A stretch of 64,000 bases of DNA. Origin: Saprospiraceae bacterium (GTDB lineage: Bacteria; Bacteroidota; Bacteroidia; Chitinophagales; Saprospiraceae). The position numbers and the translations under genes were made by a program. The stretch covers positions 448,501 to 512,500 of the forward strand of contig JADKDE010000001.1 in NCBI GenBank assembly GCA_016718505.1, read 5' to 3'. This document shows positions 16,745-26,974 of the stretch, piece by piece; position 1 is the first letter of the stretch, and every line of letters starts with the position of its first letter. The notes under the pieces are model-generated. The model had not been told where the DNA came from. It saw only the letters and a program-made list of their open reading frames with translations, and made no database searches.

Positions 16745-19723
16745 ATGAAAAAATCTTTATTCGAAAAAATCTTTTTATTTTTCATGCTACTCGTCAGTTC
16801 CTATGCTTTTGGGCAAGGAACCGTAAAGGGGGTAGTAAAAGGAGACGATGGTGTTGAATTAATAGGTGTTTCTATCAGTGTATTGGGAACAGATCTGGGA
16901 TCTATAAGCGATGAAAATGGTTTTTATTCTATTAGTGACATTCCAAGTGGAAAAGTTAGATTAGAATATACTTATATTGGTTATGAAACTAGTATTGAAT
17001 CTTTAGATATTGAAAATGAGAAAACTTTAAACGTCGATATTATATTGCTGACGGGCAGCAAAAAACTAGATGATGTAATAGTAGTAGGGTACGGAACTTT
17101 AAAAAAGTCTGATAAAACAGGGGCAGTTACATTTGTAAAAGCAGAAGAGCTCAATGTTGGAAGGTTAAGTGATCCGATTGAGGCATTACAAGGGAAAGCC
17201 GCAGGGGTCACTGTGTCAAAACAAGGAGGAGACCCAAATTCAGGCTTTTCTGTAAATATTCGAGGAGCTTCTGGTTTTACATCTGGAAGCGGTCCTTTGT
17301 ATGTTGTGGATGGAGTTCCGGGTGTTGACCCGACTACAATATCACCGCAAGATATAGAGTCCTACAATATTTTGAAGGACGCTTCTTCTACTGCGATATA
17401 TGGAGCTAGAGGCTCAAATGGGGTAATAATTATTACTACAAAAAATGGATTTAACAATAAGCAAAAGCAAAAATCAATTGAATATACAGGAATGGTATCA
17501 ATGGATAAAGTTGCTAGACAATTAGATTTTCTTGATGCAAAACAAATAAAAGATTTTGCCACGAAGACAGGTGCTAATTATATCGATAACGGAGGTAATG
17601 TCAATTGGATGGATGAAATATATCGTCAAGGATTGACAACAGAACACAATTTATCCTTTAATTCTTCTGATGACGATTTAAATTATAGAGCATCATTGGG
17701 ATATCTTGATATAGTAGGTGTATTGAAAGGCTCATCTAAGACAAGGAGTATTGCTAGATTAAATTTTACCCAAAAGGGACTTAATAATAAACTAACTTTG
17801 AATGGACGTCTTAGTGGTACAATTGAAAAAAATAAATATGTTAATTATGGCGGAGGTATAAATCCTACCAATGTTATATATCAAGCAATGAGAAGAGTTC
17901 CTACAGACCCAGTTTATAATAGCGACGGATCGTATTTTGAGACAGACAGATCTTTTCAGTATTTTAATCCAGTAGCAATAATAGACCTAATTCAAAATGA
18001 AAGAGATGCCAAAAGATTTTTAGCCAATATGAGTGCTAATTATGAAATTATAAAGGGGCTTGATGCAATGGTAAATGTATCGTACTTAAGAGATGATGAC
18101 GAAAGTTATTATTTTGAACCAAGTTATGCCGTTTTTACCACTACGAAGGGTATCGGAAGTAGAAGCTACAATAATAAATATTCAAAATTAATAGAAACCA
18201 CATTGTCATATAAGAAAAGTTTTAAGGAAATCCATAATATGACTTTAATGGGAGGGCACTCTTATCAAAAAGACGGATTTGATGGATTTGGTGCAACTGG
18301 CCGAAATGCACTTTCTGACTATGTTAAATCTCATAATCTTGGAGCTTTTGTTGAAACACCGTATGGAAGTATTTATTCCTACAAAAATGAATATTTATTG
18401 GCCTCATTTTTTGGAAGAGCAATGTATGATTTTAATAAAAAATATTTTTTTACAGCAACCATAAGAAGAGATGGCTCCTCTAAATTTGGTCAAAACAATG
18501 AATGGGGCTGGTTTCCTTCAGCTTCTTTGGGATGGAATTTGCTAGAAGAATCATTTTTAAAGGGTCTTAAAAATGTCGATCAATTAAAACTAAGAATAGG
18601 GTATGGTATATCAGGTAATCAAGACATACCAGTGAATGTTGATAAAATAACCTATTTGCCAGCGGGGACAGCTATAAATCCTGAAAATGGACAAACCGTT
18701 ATTTCATTTGAAAATGCAGGTGGTATAAATCCCAATCCTGATTTGAAATGGGAAGAAAACCATGAATTAAACGTGGGAATAGATTTTGGCATTTTTAAAA
18801 ATAAGCTTTCGGGATCAATTGAGTTTTATCAAAAAAAGACAAAAGATTTAATTTACAATTATGAACTCCCTGTTCCACCAAATAAGAATAGATATATCTA
18901 TGCAAATGCGGGAGAAATTGAAAACAAAGGGTTTGAGGCCACTTTACAAGGATTTCCAATCAGCAGAAAAAAATGGTCATGGAAAAGTTTATTAACTTTT
19001 TCAATGAACAGACAAAATACTACTAAATTAGGAAATGATAAATATAGTCTCAATGAAATTAGAACCCTTTATGTAACAGGAAGAGGGTTGATTGGTGGAG
19101 AAAATTATTCTCAAATAGTTCGACCAGGGGATGAATTAGGTACATTTTATTTACCGGAGTTTGTTAGGTTGTCCGAAGATGGTAAGTTTTTGTTTAAAAC
19201 TGCAAGCGGAGGAGTTACCAGAGATGTTGCATCTGCGGCTAGGACAGTAGTAGGTCATGCTCAGCCTAGATTTACAATAGGATGGTCTAACTTTTTCACT
19301 ATCGGCAAGAACTTTGATTTCAGCTTAGCATTGCGTGCAGTTGTGGGCTTTGATGTGTTAAATGTGACAAAAATGGTTTTCAGTAACCCTGCAGATTTAC
19401 CTACATTGAATGTTTTAGAAGAAGCTTTGACGGAATATGATAAAGGACTAAAAAGTTCTCCTACGCTCAGTAACTATTACTTAGAAAATGGGACATTCTT
19501 AAAGATTGACAATGCCTCAGTAGGATATAATTTACCACTCAAAAATACAAAGTATTTGAAAGCTTTACGTTTTTCTGTTACTGGTACAAACTTATATATG
19601 TTTACGGGTTATACTGGCTTAGATCCAGAATTGTCCTATGGCGGCATTGCTTTTGGAAGAGATCAATATGATGTATATCCAAAAACGAGGACATTGACAT
19701 TCGCTGTAAATGCAAGATTTTAA
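16745..19723 (+). CDS. SusC/RagA-type TonB-linked outer-membrane porin
   Basis: A 992-aa SusC-family transporter. It has a signal peptide (about 1-23, ending AFGQ), a carboxypeptidase-like domain (about 25-105) and the SusC plug hallmark VVVGYGTLKKSDKTGAV with IRGASGFTSGSGPLYVVDGVPG, then a 22-strand beta-barrel ending in a phenylalanine (NARF). It pairs with the SusD-like lipoprotein 28 nt downstream to import oligosaccharides by TonB energy. The GH13 enzymes in the same run point to alpha-glucans as substrate. No SusR-, HTCS- or ECF-type regulator is adjacent. Confidence 0.95.
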   Translation: MKKSLFEKIFLFFMLLVSSYAFGQGTVKGVVKGDDGVELIGVSISVLGTDLGSISDENGFYSISDIPSGKVRLEYTYIGYETSIESLDIENEKTLNVDIILLTGSKKLDDVIVVGYGTLKKSDKTGAVTFVKAEELNVGRLSDPIEALQGKAAGVTVSKQGGDPNSGFSVNIRGASGFTSGSGPLYVVDGVPGVDPTTISPQDIESYNILKDASSTAIYGARGSNGVIIITTKNGFNNKQKQKSIEYTGMVSMDKVARQLDFLDAKQIKDFATKTGANYIDNGGNVNWMDEIYRQGLTTEHNLSFNSSDDDLNYRASLGYLDIVGVLKGSSKTRSIARLNFTQKGLNNKLTLNGRLSGTIEKNKYVNYGGGINPTNVIYQAMRRVPTDPVYNSDGSYFETDRSFQYFNPVAIIDLIQNERDAKRFLANMSANYEIIKGLDAMVNVSYLRDDDESYYFEPSYAVFTTTKGIGSRSYNNKYSKLIETTLSYKKSFKEIHNMTLMGGHSYQKDGFDGFGATGRNALSDYVKSHNLGAFVETPYGSIYSYKNEYLLASFFGRAMYDFNKKYFFTATIRRDGSSKFGQNNEWGWFPSASLGWNLLEESFLKGLKNVDQLKLRIGYGISGNQDIPVNVDKITYLPAGTAINPENGQTVISFENAGGINPNPDLKWEENHELNVGIDFGIFKNKLSGSIEFYQKKTKDLIYNYELPVPPNKNRYIYANAGEIENKGFEATLQGFPISRKKWSWKSLLTFSMNRQNTTKLGNDKYSLNEIRTLYVTGRGLIGGENYSQIVRPGDELGTFYLPEFVRLSEDGKFLFKTASGGVTRDVASAARTVVGHAQPRFTIGWSNFFTIGKNFDFSLALRAVVGFDVLNVTKMVFSNPADLPTLNVLEEALTEYDKGLKSSPTLSNYYLENGTFLKIDNASVGYNLPLKNTKYLKALRFSVTGTNLYMFTGYTGLDPELSYGGIAFGRDQYDVYPKTRTLTFAVNARF

Positions 19724-19751
19724 TTCAATAAAATAAAAAAGAAATTATTAT

Positions 19752-21218
19752 ATGAAAAAGATACTTTTATTCTGTATTGTTTTAGGATTTTCTTGTACTA
19801 AATTGGATGAGAAAATCTATGATCGGATTCCTGAAAGTAAATTTCCAGAAAACGAAACACAAGCTGCCTTAAGGATAATTCCAACATACAAAGAATTGGC
19901 TGATTTGATCGATGATGCAGGATGGTGGTTTTGGGCACAAGAAATCAGCAGTGATGAAATTGTTTTCCCAACTAGATTAACAGATTGGGACGATGGAGGA
20001 AAATGGAGAGTGCTGCATACCCATGAGTGGTCAAATAATGTTGATGCGGTAAATTCCATGTGGTCACACATGTATGATGGTGTGTTTGAAGCAAACAAAG
20101 CCTTGGATGAATTAGAGCCATTCAAAAATGAACCAACAGCAAAACCAACTATCGCCAAAATTAAAACCCTTCGGGCTTTTTATTATTATTTGTTAATAGA
20201 CAATTATGGCAATGTTCCTTTCCTAACCAGTTTTTTTGGATCTGAATCACAACCGAAAAAAACAGATAGAAAAGTTATTTTTACTAATCTAATTGCAGAC
20301 TTGAAAGAGAGTATTCCAAATTTGCCTTTAACAACTAAAAAATATGCTGTATCAAAAGGATTGGCATATTCACTTTTAGCAAAATTATACCTAAACGCAC
20401 AAGTGTATTCAGGTGAAGCTAAATGGGCTGAAGCTGAAAATTATTGTGATAGTGTCATTACATCTGGAGTATATAGTTTAGAATCAGATCCTTTAATGCC
20501 ATTCATCGCTAGGAATGAAAATTCATTGGAGAATATTTTTACAATTCCATTTGATAGAGATAATCTAAAAGGCTTTAGATTGCATATGAGAACGCTTCAC
20601 TATCAACACAACCTAACCTACGATATGACAGTTGGACCATGGAATGGTTGTGCGACTGTCCAAAACCATTACAATTTATTTAATGACAACGATAAAAGAA
20701 AAAAAGGTTTTATTGTTGGTCCTCAGTTTGGCTCAGATGGTAGAGCATTATTTGACGGTACCGCTGGAGCTCCAGTTGTAATTAACCCATTTATTCCAAA
20801 ATTAGTGATGGACGCTTCAAACAGTTTTACAGAAATCAGAATGTCGGGAGCAAGGATTGGAAAATACGAAATAGAAAAAGGTATTGGTGAAAATTTGAAT
20901 AATGATTTTCCTTTATTTAGATATGCTGATATTTTATTAATGAAAGCAGAAAGCATGATAAGACAAGGCAAAAATGGAGACGCATTTGTTAATCAAGTCA
21001 GGAGAAGAGCCGGTGTTACGGATTTTACAGGTACTACTTTAACTATGTTATTGGAAGAAAGAGGCAGAGAAATGTTTTGCGAAGGACATAGAAGGCAGGA
21101 TTTGATTAGATTTGGCAAATTTAATGACGCTTGGTGGGAAAAGCCAGCATCCTCCCCTTCAAGAAATATTTTTCCAATACCTCAATGGGCGATTGACGCC
21201 AATCCAAATTTACAATAA
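19752..21218 (+). CDS. SusD/RagB-type surface glycan-binding lipoprotein
   Basis: A 488-aa SusD-like lipoprotein. The lipobox GFSC places the lipidated cysteine at residue 15. The family fold is seen in the N-terminal helical region (ALDELEPF...KIKTLRAFYYYLLIDNYGNVPFL) and the C-terminal segment LLEERGREMFCEGHRRQDLIRFGKF. SusD caps the SusC barrel and binds incoming glycan at the cell surface. It is the second gene of the starch locus and follows susC by 28 nt. Confidence 0.95.
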   Translation: MKKILLFCIVLGFSCTKLDEKIYDRIPESKFPENETQAALRIIPTYKELADLIDDAGWWFWAQEISSDEIVFPTRLTDWDDGGKWRVLHTHEWSNNVDAVNSMWSHMYDGVFEANKALDELEPFKNEPTAKPTIAKIKTLRAFYYYLLIDNYGNVPFLTSFFGSESQPKKTDRKVIFTNLIADLKESIPNLPLTTKKYAVSKGLAYSLLAKLYLNAQVYSGEAKWAEAENYCDSVITSGVYSLESDPLMPFIARNENSLENIFTIPFDRDNLKGFRLHMRTLHYQHNLTYDMTVGPWNGCATVQNHYNLFNDNDKRKKGFIVGPQFGSDGRALFDGTAGAPVVINPFIPKLVMDASNSFTEIRMSGARIGKYEIEKGIGENLNNDFPLFRYADILLMKAESMIRQGKNGDAFVNQVRRRAGVTDFTGTTLTMLLEERGREMFCEGHRRQDLIRFGKFNDAWWEKPASSPSRNIFPIPQWAIDANPNLQ

Positions 21219-21263
21219 GCAATTATTATTCTTTAATATTATTAAATTAAATTCAATTAGATT

Positions 21264-22718
21264 ATGAAATTTTTAAAATTAAGTCAATTATCAAAATTAT
21301 TGATGGCGACTTTGGTCCTGTTAGGGCTCTTGTATTCAGGGTGTAAAAAGGATAAAACAGATCCTACACCTGTTGCAGAAGATGGTATTTACATCAAAGG
21401 AGCAGGTACTGCATTTGATGGTTTCAATACCAAGGCATTGTTAAAGAAAACAAAAAATGAAGTTTTACAAACAGAGCGTGCTTCTTTAAGAGAGATTTAT
21501 ATAGCAGTAAAAGCAGGTTCTGATGGGTTTAACATTGTTAGCGTATCAGGAACAACACAAACTGTTTATGGCCCCGGTGCTGATTTTGCTAAAGTAGAAG
21601 GAGCAAACTTGGATGTTGAAGAGCCAAAAGATGGACTTTGGAAGGGAACTTTAACAGTATCGAACAATAAATTCACAGTACCTGAAGATGGTCTTTACCA
21701 TGTTATTATGGATACTGAATTGAATAAAGTGGCAATAGCAAGAGTAAAATGGGGTATTATTGGAGGGGCTTCTCCTGGCGGATGGTCAACCAACACTCCA
21801 ATGACTGCTGTTTTTAATCTTAGCAAGATGGACTTCGTTGTTGAAAATGTTTTAATGTTAAAAAATGATTGGAAATTTAGATATAGCGACGGATGGAAAA
21901 TAATTTTAGATAAAGACCTTGATTTAGGTGGTGGCCAAAAAGGTGTGAAAGTTAACTCTAACTTAGGTGGCTCCATTACTGCTTTGGAAACAGGCGGTGG
22001 TAACATTGCTAATACAGTTTATGCAATTTATAAATTTACATTGACATGGGATTCTAATACTGGCTTTTCAGCTACACAAACTAAAACTGGTGATGGCCCA
22101 CCAATTGCTGAATATCCAGAGACTCTTCACATGATTGGAGAAGCAGTAGGAGGCTGGGATTGGGCAGCCAATGGTACACCATTGATTCCTGTTCACTCAC
22201 ATCCTGAATTGTTTTGGAAAATTGTTTATTTACAAGGAGGAAAAGACTTTAAATTCGCTCCTAGGAAAGAATGGGTAGGTGATTTCGGTAAAGATAATAA
22301 CCCTCCAGTAAACGGTGTTTCTAAAAAAGGTTCAAATAATTTAACTGCTCCAGCTGCTTCTGGTTATTATATGGTTGTTGTGGATTTAAAAAATGAAACT
22401 ATTGAAGTTGCTGATCCATCCGTGCATTTAATTGGTGATGCAGTAGGATCATGGGATGCAGGTCAGGCCGCGCAAAAATTTACTGTAGGTGCAGATGAAT
22501 TAACTATTTCTAGAACATTGACTCCAGATAAGGATATCAGAATGCACGTAAAGGCAAGCACGTTAGCTTGTGATTGGTGGCAGGCAGAGTTTATTGTTTT
22601 AAATAATAAAATTGAATTTAGAGGCAAAGATGGTGATCAAGGCAGAGCTAAATCTAAAGCTGCTGGTATCACAGACATATCATTAAACTTTAAAACTGGC
22701 GTAGGTAGCATACAGTAA
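21264..22718 (+). CDS. SusE/SusF-like outer-membrane lipoprotein
   Basis: A 484-aa lipoprotein with the lipobox LYSGC near residue 27. It appears to be built from repeated beta-sandwich modules: segments such as LHMIGEAVGGWDWA and VHLIGDAVGSWDAG recur about 100 residues apart, which is the pattern of SusE/SusF starch-binding domains. It would be a surface alpha-glucan binding protein working with SusCD. A 10-bp hairpin follows at 22744-22777, before the amylase genes. Confidence 0.85.
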   Translation: MKFLKLSQLSKLLMATLVLLGLLYSGCKKDKTDPTPVAEDGIYIKGAGTAFDGFNTKALLKKTKNEVLQTERASLREIYIAVKAGSDGFNIVSVSGTTQTVYGPGADFAKVEGANLDVEEPKDGLWKGTLTVSNNKFTVPEDGLYHVIMDTELNKVAIARVKWGIIGGASPGGWSTNTPMTAVFNLSKMDFVVENVLMLKNDWKFRYSDGWKIILDKDLDLGGGQKGVKVNSNLGGSITALETGGGNIANTVYAIYKFTLTWDSNTGFSATQTKTGDGPPIAEYPETLHMIGEAVGGWDWAANGTPLIPVHSHPELFWKIVYLQGGKDFKFAPRKEWVGDFGKDNNPPVNGVSKKGSNNLTAPAASGYYMVVVDLKNETIEVADPSVHLIGDAVGSWDAGQAAQKFTVGADELTISRTLTPDKDIRMHVKASTLACDWWQAEFIVLNNKIEFRGKDGDQGRAKSKAAGITDISLNFKTGVGSIQ

Positions 22719-22743
22719 TTATTCAATTATATATAAATATTTA

Positions 22744-22777
22744 TTAAGGGCTGTAAGTTAACTACTTCAGCCCTTAA
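22744..22777 (+). terminator. Hairpin between SusE-like and amylase genes
   Basis: TTAAGGGCTG (22744-22753) and CAGCCCTTAA (22768-22777) are perfectly complementary with a 14-nt loop. There is no strong T-run, so it may be a weak terminator or a 3'-end stabilising stem that lowers amylase expression relative to susCDE. Confidence 0.5.
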
Positions 22778-22795
22778 TTATAAATCATACCCTCA

Positions 22796-25618
22796 ATGCA
22801 TAAATTATTTCTAATTGCATTATTCAGTGTAAACGCGATCCTCAGTCTTGCTCAAGTGGCTTACACTGAAAATCCATTCCCCAAGGAAGATCAACCCCTA
22901 AATATTTATTTTAATGCTGCATTGGGAAATATGGGCTTAAAGGGATATACAGGAGATATTTATGCTCATACTGGAGTTCTCACTCAAAATAGTACAGGAT
23001 CGAGTGATTGGAAACACGTGAAAACCACCTGGGGGCAAAATACACCAGAGACAAAACTGGAGAGAATAGGAACAGATTTATACAAACTTGTAATTCAGCC
23101 CTCATCCCGTGATTATTATGGGCTAACTACTGGAGAAACGATTGTAAAACTTGCCTTTGTTTTTCGCAGTGAAACTCAAGTTAATGGAGCTTGGAAAGAG
23201 GGTAAAACAGATACCGGCAGTGATATTTTTTTAGAAATGTACAATGACGCACAAGGGTTTCAAGTTGCTTTTGTAAATCCAGAGAAAAGAACATTTTTTT
23301 GCACCTTGGGACAAAACTTGAGTATAAAAGTTGCCTCCAGTGCCAACAGTAATTTATTTATTTATAAAAATAATCAACTTATAGCCAGCCAAAATGGAGT
23401 CTCTTCCATCAACACCAATGATATTGTCTCAGCCAAGGGAAACTATCGGTATATGGCGGTAGGAGTGGATGGACAAATGCGTCGGGACACAACTTATTTC
23501 CAATGCATTATTCCAGAAGATCCTATCATACAAGATTTTCCAGTACAAACACCTCTTGGTCTCAGTAGATATGACAACGGAAGCATTCGATTAAGACTGC
23601 AAGCACCTCTTAAATCTTACGTATTCGTAGTTGGAACATTCAACGATTATTATTTAGACAATAATTTTCAAATGAAAAAGTCCTCCAATGGCGAAGATTT
23701 TTGGTTGGAAATAAATGGGATTGCATCTGACAAAAACTATACCTATCAGTATGTGGTTGATCAAAGTATAACAGTGGCAGATCCATGTAGCGAACTCATT
23801 TTGGACCCCAATAATGATAAGTATATTCCAAGCAGTACGTATAGCAATATTCCCACATACCCGGTGGAAAAAACCACAGGTATCGTTAGTAGCTTTTCGG
23901 TAGAATCCAATCCATATCAGTGGTCATCCAATTCCTATGCAAAACCAGAAAAGGCCAAACTCATCATTTACGAGTGTTTGGTTCGAGATTTCAGCAACGC
24001 TCGAAGTTTTCAAGCAATCATCGACAGCCTAGGATATTTGAAGAAATTGGGGATTAATGCCCTAGAGTTAATGCCAGTCAATGAATTTGAAGGTAATATT
24101 TCTTGGGGATACAATCCATCATTTCATATGGCTATTGATAAATATTATGGCTCGATAAATAAATTAAAAGAACTGGTGGATAAATGCCATCAATCCGGCA
24201 TAGCGGTCATCATGGATGTAGTTTTTAATCACGCATTCTCGCAGTCTCCACTTTGTCAAATGTATTGGGACCAAGCCAATTTCAGACCTTCAGCCAATAG
24301 TCCATATTTTAATACGGTGGCAAAACACCCCTTCAATGTTGGCTATGATTTCAACCATGAAAGCAAGTTTACAAAGGCATATATGGATAGGGTATTGGCT
24401 TATTTGACTACAGAATTCAGGGTAGATGGATTTAGATTTGATCTATCCAAAGGATTTACACAGACTTATAATACGGATGTAGGATTATGGGGCGGGTATG
24501 ACGCCAGTAGGATTTCACTTTTGAAAAGAATGGCGACAGAAATAAAAAAAGTTGACCCCAATGTTTATTTGATATTAGAACATTTTGCAGTAAATAGTGA
24601 AGAACAGCAATTGTCTAATGAAGGATTCATGTTATGGGGAAATGGCAATTATGACTATTTGGAAGGGGCGATGGGTTATACATCCAATTTTTCAAATCAA
24701 AATTATAAATCAAGAGGCTGGTCCTCTCCGAATTTGGTTTCATACATGGAGAGCCATGATGAAGAGCGAATGGGGTACAAACTAAAGAATTTCGGTAATT
24801 CCAATGGGGCATATAATACTCGGGTACAGCCGACATTTTCTGATCGGATAAATTTAAGTAATTTGTTTTTTTTGTTGATTCCAGGACCGAAAATGATTTG
24901 GCAATTTGGTGAGCTCGGTTATGATTATTCGATAAATACTTGTGAAAATTTTTCAATCAATACCAGTTGTCGCTTAGATCCAAAGCCAGTTCGATGGGAT
25001 TATTTTCAGGATGCAAATAGAAAGAAAACGTATCAATTCATAGGAGATTTGTCCTATTTGAAAAAGACGTTCAATACATTTAGCCAACCAGATTTTGATT
25101 TTTCTTTAAATTCTACTATGAAGTATTTTAGGTGGAATGATAGTGAAATGAATGCTTTTGCCCTAGGAAATTTTGGAGTTCAAGCGAATTCAATGTCTAT
25201 TCCAATACAAAAAGTTGGATGGTGGTATGACTATATTTCGGGTGACAGTATAGAGATACTGAATCAAAATGAGACATTTAACCTTCAACCAGGAGAATAT
25301 AAATTGATGTTAGACAAAAGGATTGGTCGCCCAAGCACAACTACTAGCACCAAAGAAATCATAGAATTTAACAATTCATTGCTGCTTTTTCCAAATCCCG
25401 TAAATTCGGATATTTTATTTTTGAAAAATTTAGGTAAAGATATTTCTGAGGCTGAGGCACAAATTGTGAATATCAGTGGTCAGATTATTTGGCGCGATAA
25501 ACTAGTCTTCTCCGGGCAAACAGCAGAATTGACCGTAAGTAATATTCCAGCAGGATTTTATTCTTTAGTCGTAAAAAACAAAATGGGCTTATATTATTCA
25601 AATTTTATAAAAATTTAG
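22796..25618 (+). CDS. Secreted GH13 alpha-amylase with T9SS sorting domain
   Basis: A 940-aa protein with a signal peptide (about 1-19, ILSLAQ). N-terminal beta domains include a CBM48/E-set-like region (about 270-340). The GH13 barrel follows: region I DVVFNH, region II FRVDGFRFDLSK (nucleophile Asp), region III LILEH (acid/base Glu) and region IV MESHDEE (transition-state Asp). The last ~75 residues are a T9SS type A domain (LFPNPVNSDILFL ... IPAGFYSLVVKNKMG). The enzyme should cleave alpha-1,4-glucans at the surface or outside the cell and supply the SusCD system. Confidence 0.92.
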   Translation: MHKLFLIALFSVNAILSLAQVAYTENPFPKEDQPLNIYFNAALGNMGLKGYTGDIYAHTGVLTQNSTGSSDWKHVKTTWGQNTPETKLERIGTDLYKLVIQPSSRDYYGLTTGETIVKLAFVFRSETQVNGAWKEGKTDTGSDIFLEMYNDAQGFQVAFVNPEKRTFFCTLGQNLSIKVASSANSNLFIYKNNQLIASQNGVSSINTNDIVSAKGNYRYMAVGVDGQMRRDTTYFQCIIPEDPIIQDFPVQTPLGLSRYDNGSIRLRLQAPLKSYVFVVGTFNDYYLDNNFQMKKSSNGEDFWLEINGIASDKNYTYQYVVDQSITVADPCSELILDPNNDKYIPSSTYSNIPTYPVEKTTGIVSSFSVESNPYQWSSNSYAKPEKAKLIIYECLVRDFSNARSFQAIIDSLGYLKKLGINALELMPVNEFEGNISWGYNPSFHMAIDKYYGSINKLKELVDKCHQSGIAVIMDVVFNHAFSQSPLCQMYWDQANFRPSANSPYFNTVAKHPFNVGYDFNHESKFTKAYMDRVLAYLTTEFRVDGFRFDLSKGFTQTYNTDVGLWGGYDASRISLLKRMATEIKKVDPNVYLILEHFAVNSEEQQLSNEGFMLWGNGNYDYLEGAMGYTSNFSNQNYKSRGWSSPNLVSYMESHDEERMGYKLKNFGNSNGAYNTRVQPTFSDRINLSNLFFLLIPGPKMIWQFGELGYDYSINTCENFSINTSCRLDPKPVRWDYFQDANRKKTYQFIGDLSYLKKTFNTFSQPDFDFSLNSTMKYFRWNDSEMNAFALGNFGVQANSMSIPIQKVGWWYDYISGDSIEILNQNETFNLQPGEYKLMLDKRIGRPSTTTSTKEIIEFNNSLLLFPNPVNSDILFLKNLGKDISEAEAQIVNISGQIIWRDKLVFSGQTAELTVSNIPAGFYSLVVKNKMGLYYSNFIKI

Positions 25619-25619
25619 T

Positions 25620-26969
25620 TTGGTGAAAAAGGTATTTTTTGTATTTTTTTTAATTTCAAATATCATTTTATATGGTCAAAGCAGCATTACTCCTTGGCCA
25701 GATTGGGCAAAATCCTCTACCATTTATGAAATAAATATCAGACAATATTCCAAGAAAGGAGATATCAAAAGCGTACAAAAAGATTTACCACGATTAAAGA
25801 ACTTGGGGGTCGATATTTTGTGGTTGATGCCTATTCATCCGATTGGAAAGTTCAAATCTAAAGGGGAATGGGGCAGTCCTTATAGTGTGAAGGATTATCT
25901 AGGAGTGCATCCAAAATATGGTACATTAGTGGACCTAAAAAATTTCGTCAATACAGCTCATAAGATGGGGATGAAGGTAATTCTCGATTGGGTAGGAAAC
26001 CACACTGCTTGGGATCATCCATGGATCAAGTCGAACCCAGAGTTTTATGTTAAAAGAGGGGATACAATAAGCCATGCCTCAAACAACGATGGCAGTATGA
26101 CCGATTGGTACGATGTAGCCGATTTGAATTTTGAAAATACCGCAATGCGCAGGAGAATGATTGATGCTCTTTCTTTTTGGGTAAGAGAAGCTAAGATTGA
26201 TGGTTTTCGCTGTGATGTTGGAGGTATGATGCCAGTAGATTTTTGGAATGAGGCTAAGATAGCACTCGCAAAGATTAACCCTAAGATATATATGTTGGTC
26301 GAGGAGGAAGATAACAGTAAGTTAATCGATGAAGGGGGATTTCATACGTTGTATGGATGGTCCATGCATTCATTATCTAAGGAAATCGCCAATGGGCAGA
26401 AAAATGCAACAGATTTCGAAACTTATCTCAATAATCGCAGACTTAAATACCCAGCCCAGACTACCTTTCTGTATTTTACATCAAATCACGATGAAAATAC
26501 TTGGAACGACATCGCCAGTAAAAGGTATGGTAAAGCGGAAGATTTGATGAGTGTTTTGACCTTTACAATGGAAAGTGGAATTCCTTTGATTTATAATAGT
26601 CAAGAAAGTGGTGAAAAGCGGAGCTTAAAATTTTTCGATAAAGATGAAATCATTTGGGGGAATTATGAAAAATCATCATTTTACAAAAAACTAATTCAAT
26701 TGAAACATCAATATAAACCGCTGTGGAATAGTACTTATGGGTCAAAAATGGATAGGGTAAATCAAGGCGATGATGTCTATGCTTTCGTTCGGAAAAAAGG
26801 AAATCAATCGGTCTGGGTTATCTTGAATTTTTCGGATAAACCACAAGTTACCACCCTTACAGAAGAAATAAATGGCGCGAAAGATTGGTTTTCGAATACT
26901 CCTTTCAACTACTCCTTCGACAAAGAAATAAGTTTGGAACCGTTTGAATATAAAGTAATAGTAAAATAA
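25620..26969 (+). CDS. GH13 alpha-amylase family enzyme
   Basis: A 449-aa GH13 enzyme with a signal peptide (about 1-20, ending LYGQ). Catalytic regions are intact: DWVGNH, IDGFRCDVGG (nucleophile), MLVEEED (acid/base) and FTSNHDE (third Asp). It lacks the T9SS tail of its neighbour, so it probably works in the periplasm on imported maltodextrins. The start is TTG 25620 or GTG 25623, only 1-4 nt after the previous stop, implying coupling with the upstream amylase. Confidence 0.92.
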   Translation: MVKKVFFVFFLISNIILYGQSSITPWPDWAKSSTIYEINIRQYSKKGDIKSVQKDLPRLKNLGVDILWLMPIHPIGKFKSKGEWGSPYSVKDYLGVHPKYGTLVDLKNFVNTAHKMGMKVILDWVGNHTAWDHPWIKSNPEFYVKRGDTISHASNNDGSMTDWYDVADLNFENTAMRRRMIDALSFWVREAKIDGFRCDVGGMMPVDFWNEAKIALAKINPKIYMLVEEEDNSKLIDEGGFHTLYGWSMHSLSKEIANGQKNATDFETYLNNRRLKYPAQTTFLYFTSNHDENTWNDIASKRYGKAEDLMSVLTFTMESGIPLIYNSQESGEKRSLKFFDKDEIIWGNYEKSSFYKKLIQLKHQYKPLWNSTYGSKMDRVNQGDDVYAFVRKKGNQSVWVILNFSDKPQVTTLTEEINGAKDWFSNTPFNYSFDKEISLEPFEYKVIVK

Positions 26970-26974
26970 AAAGC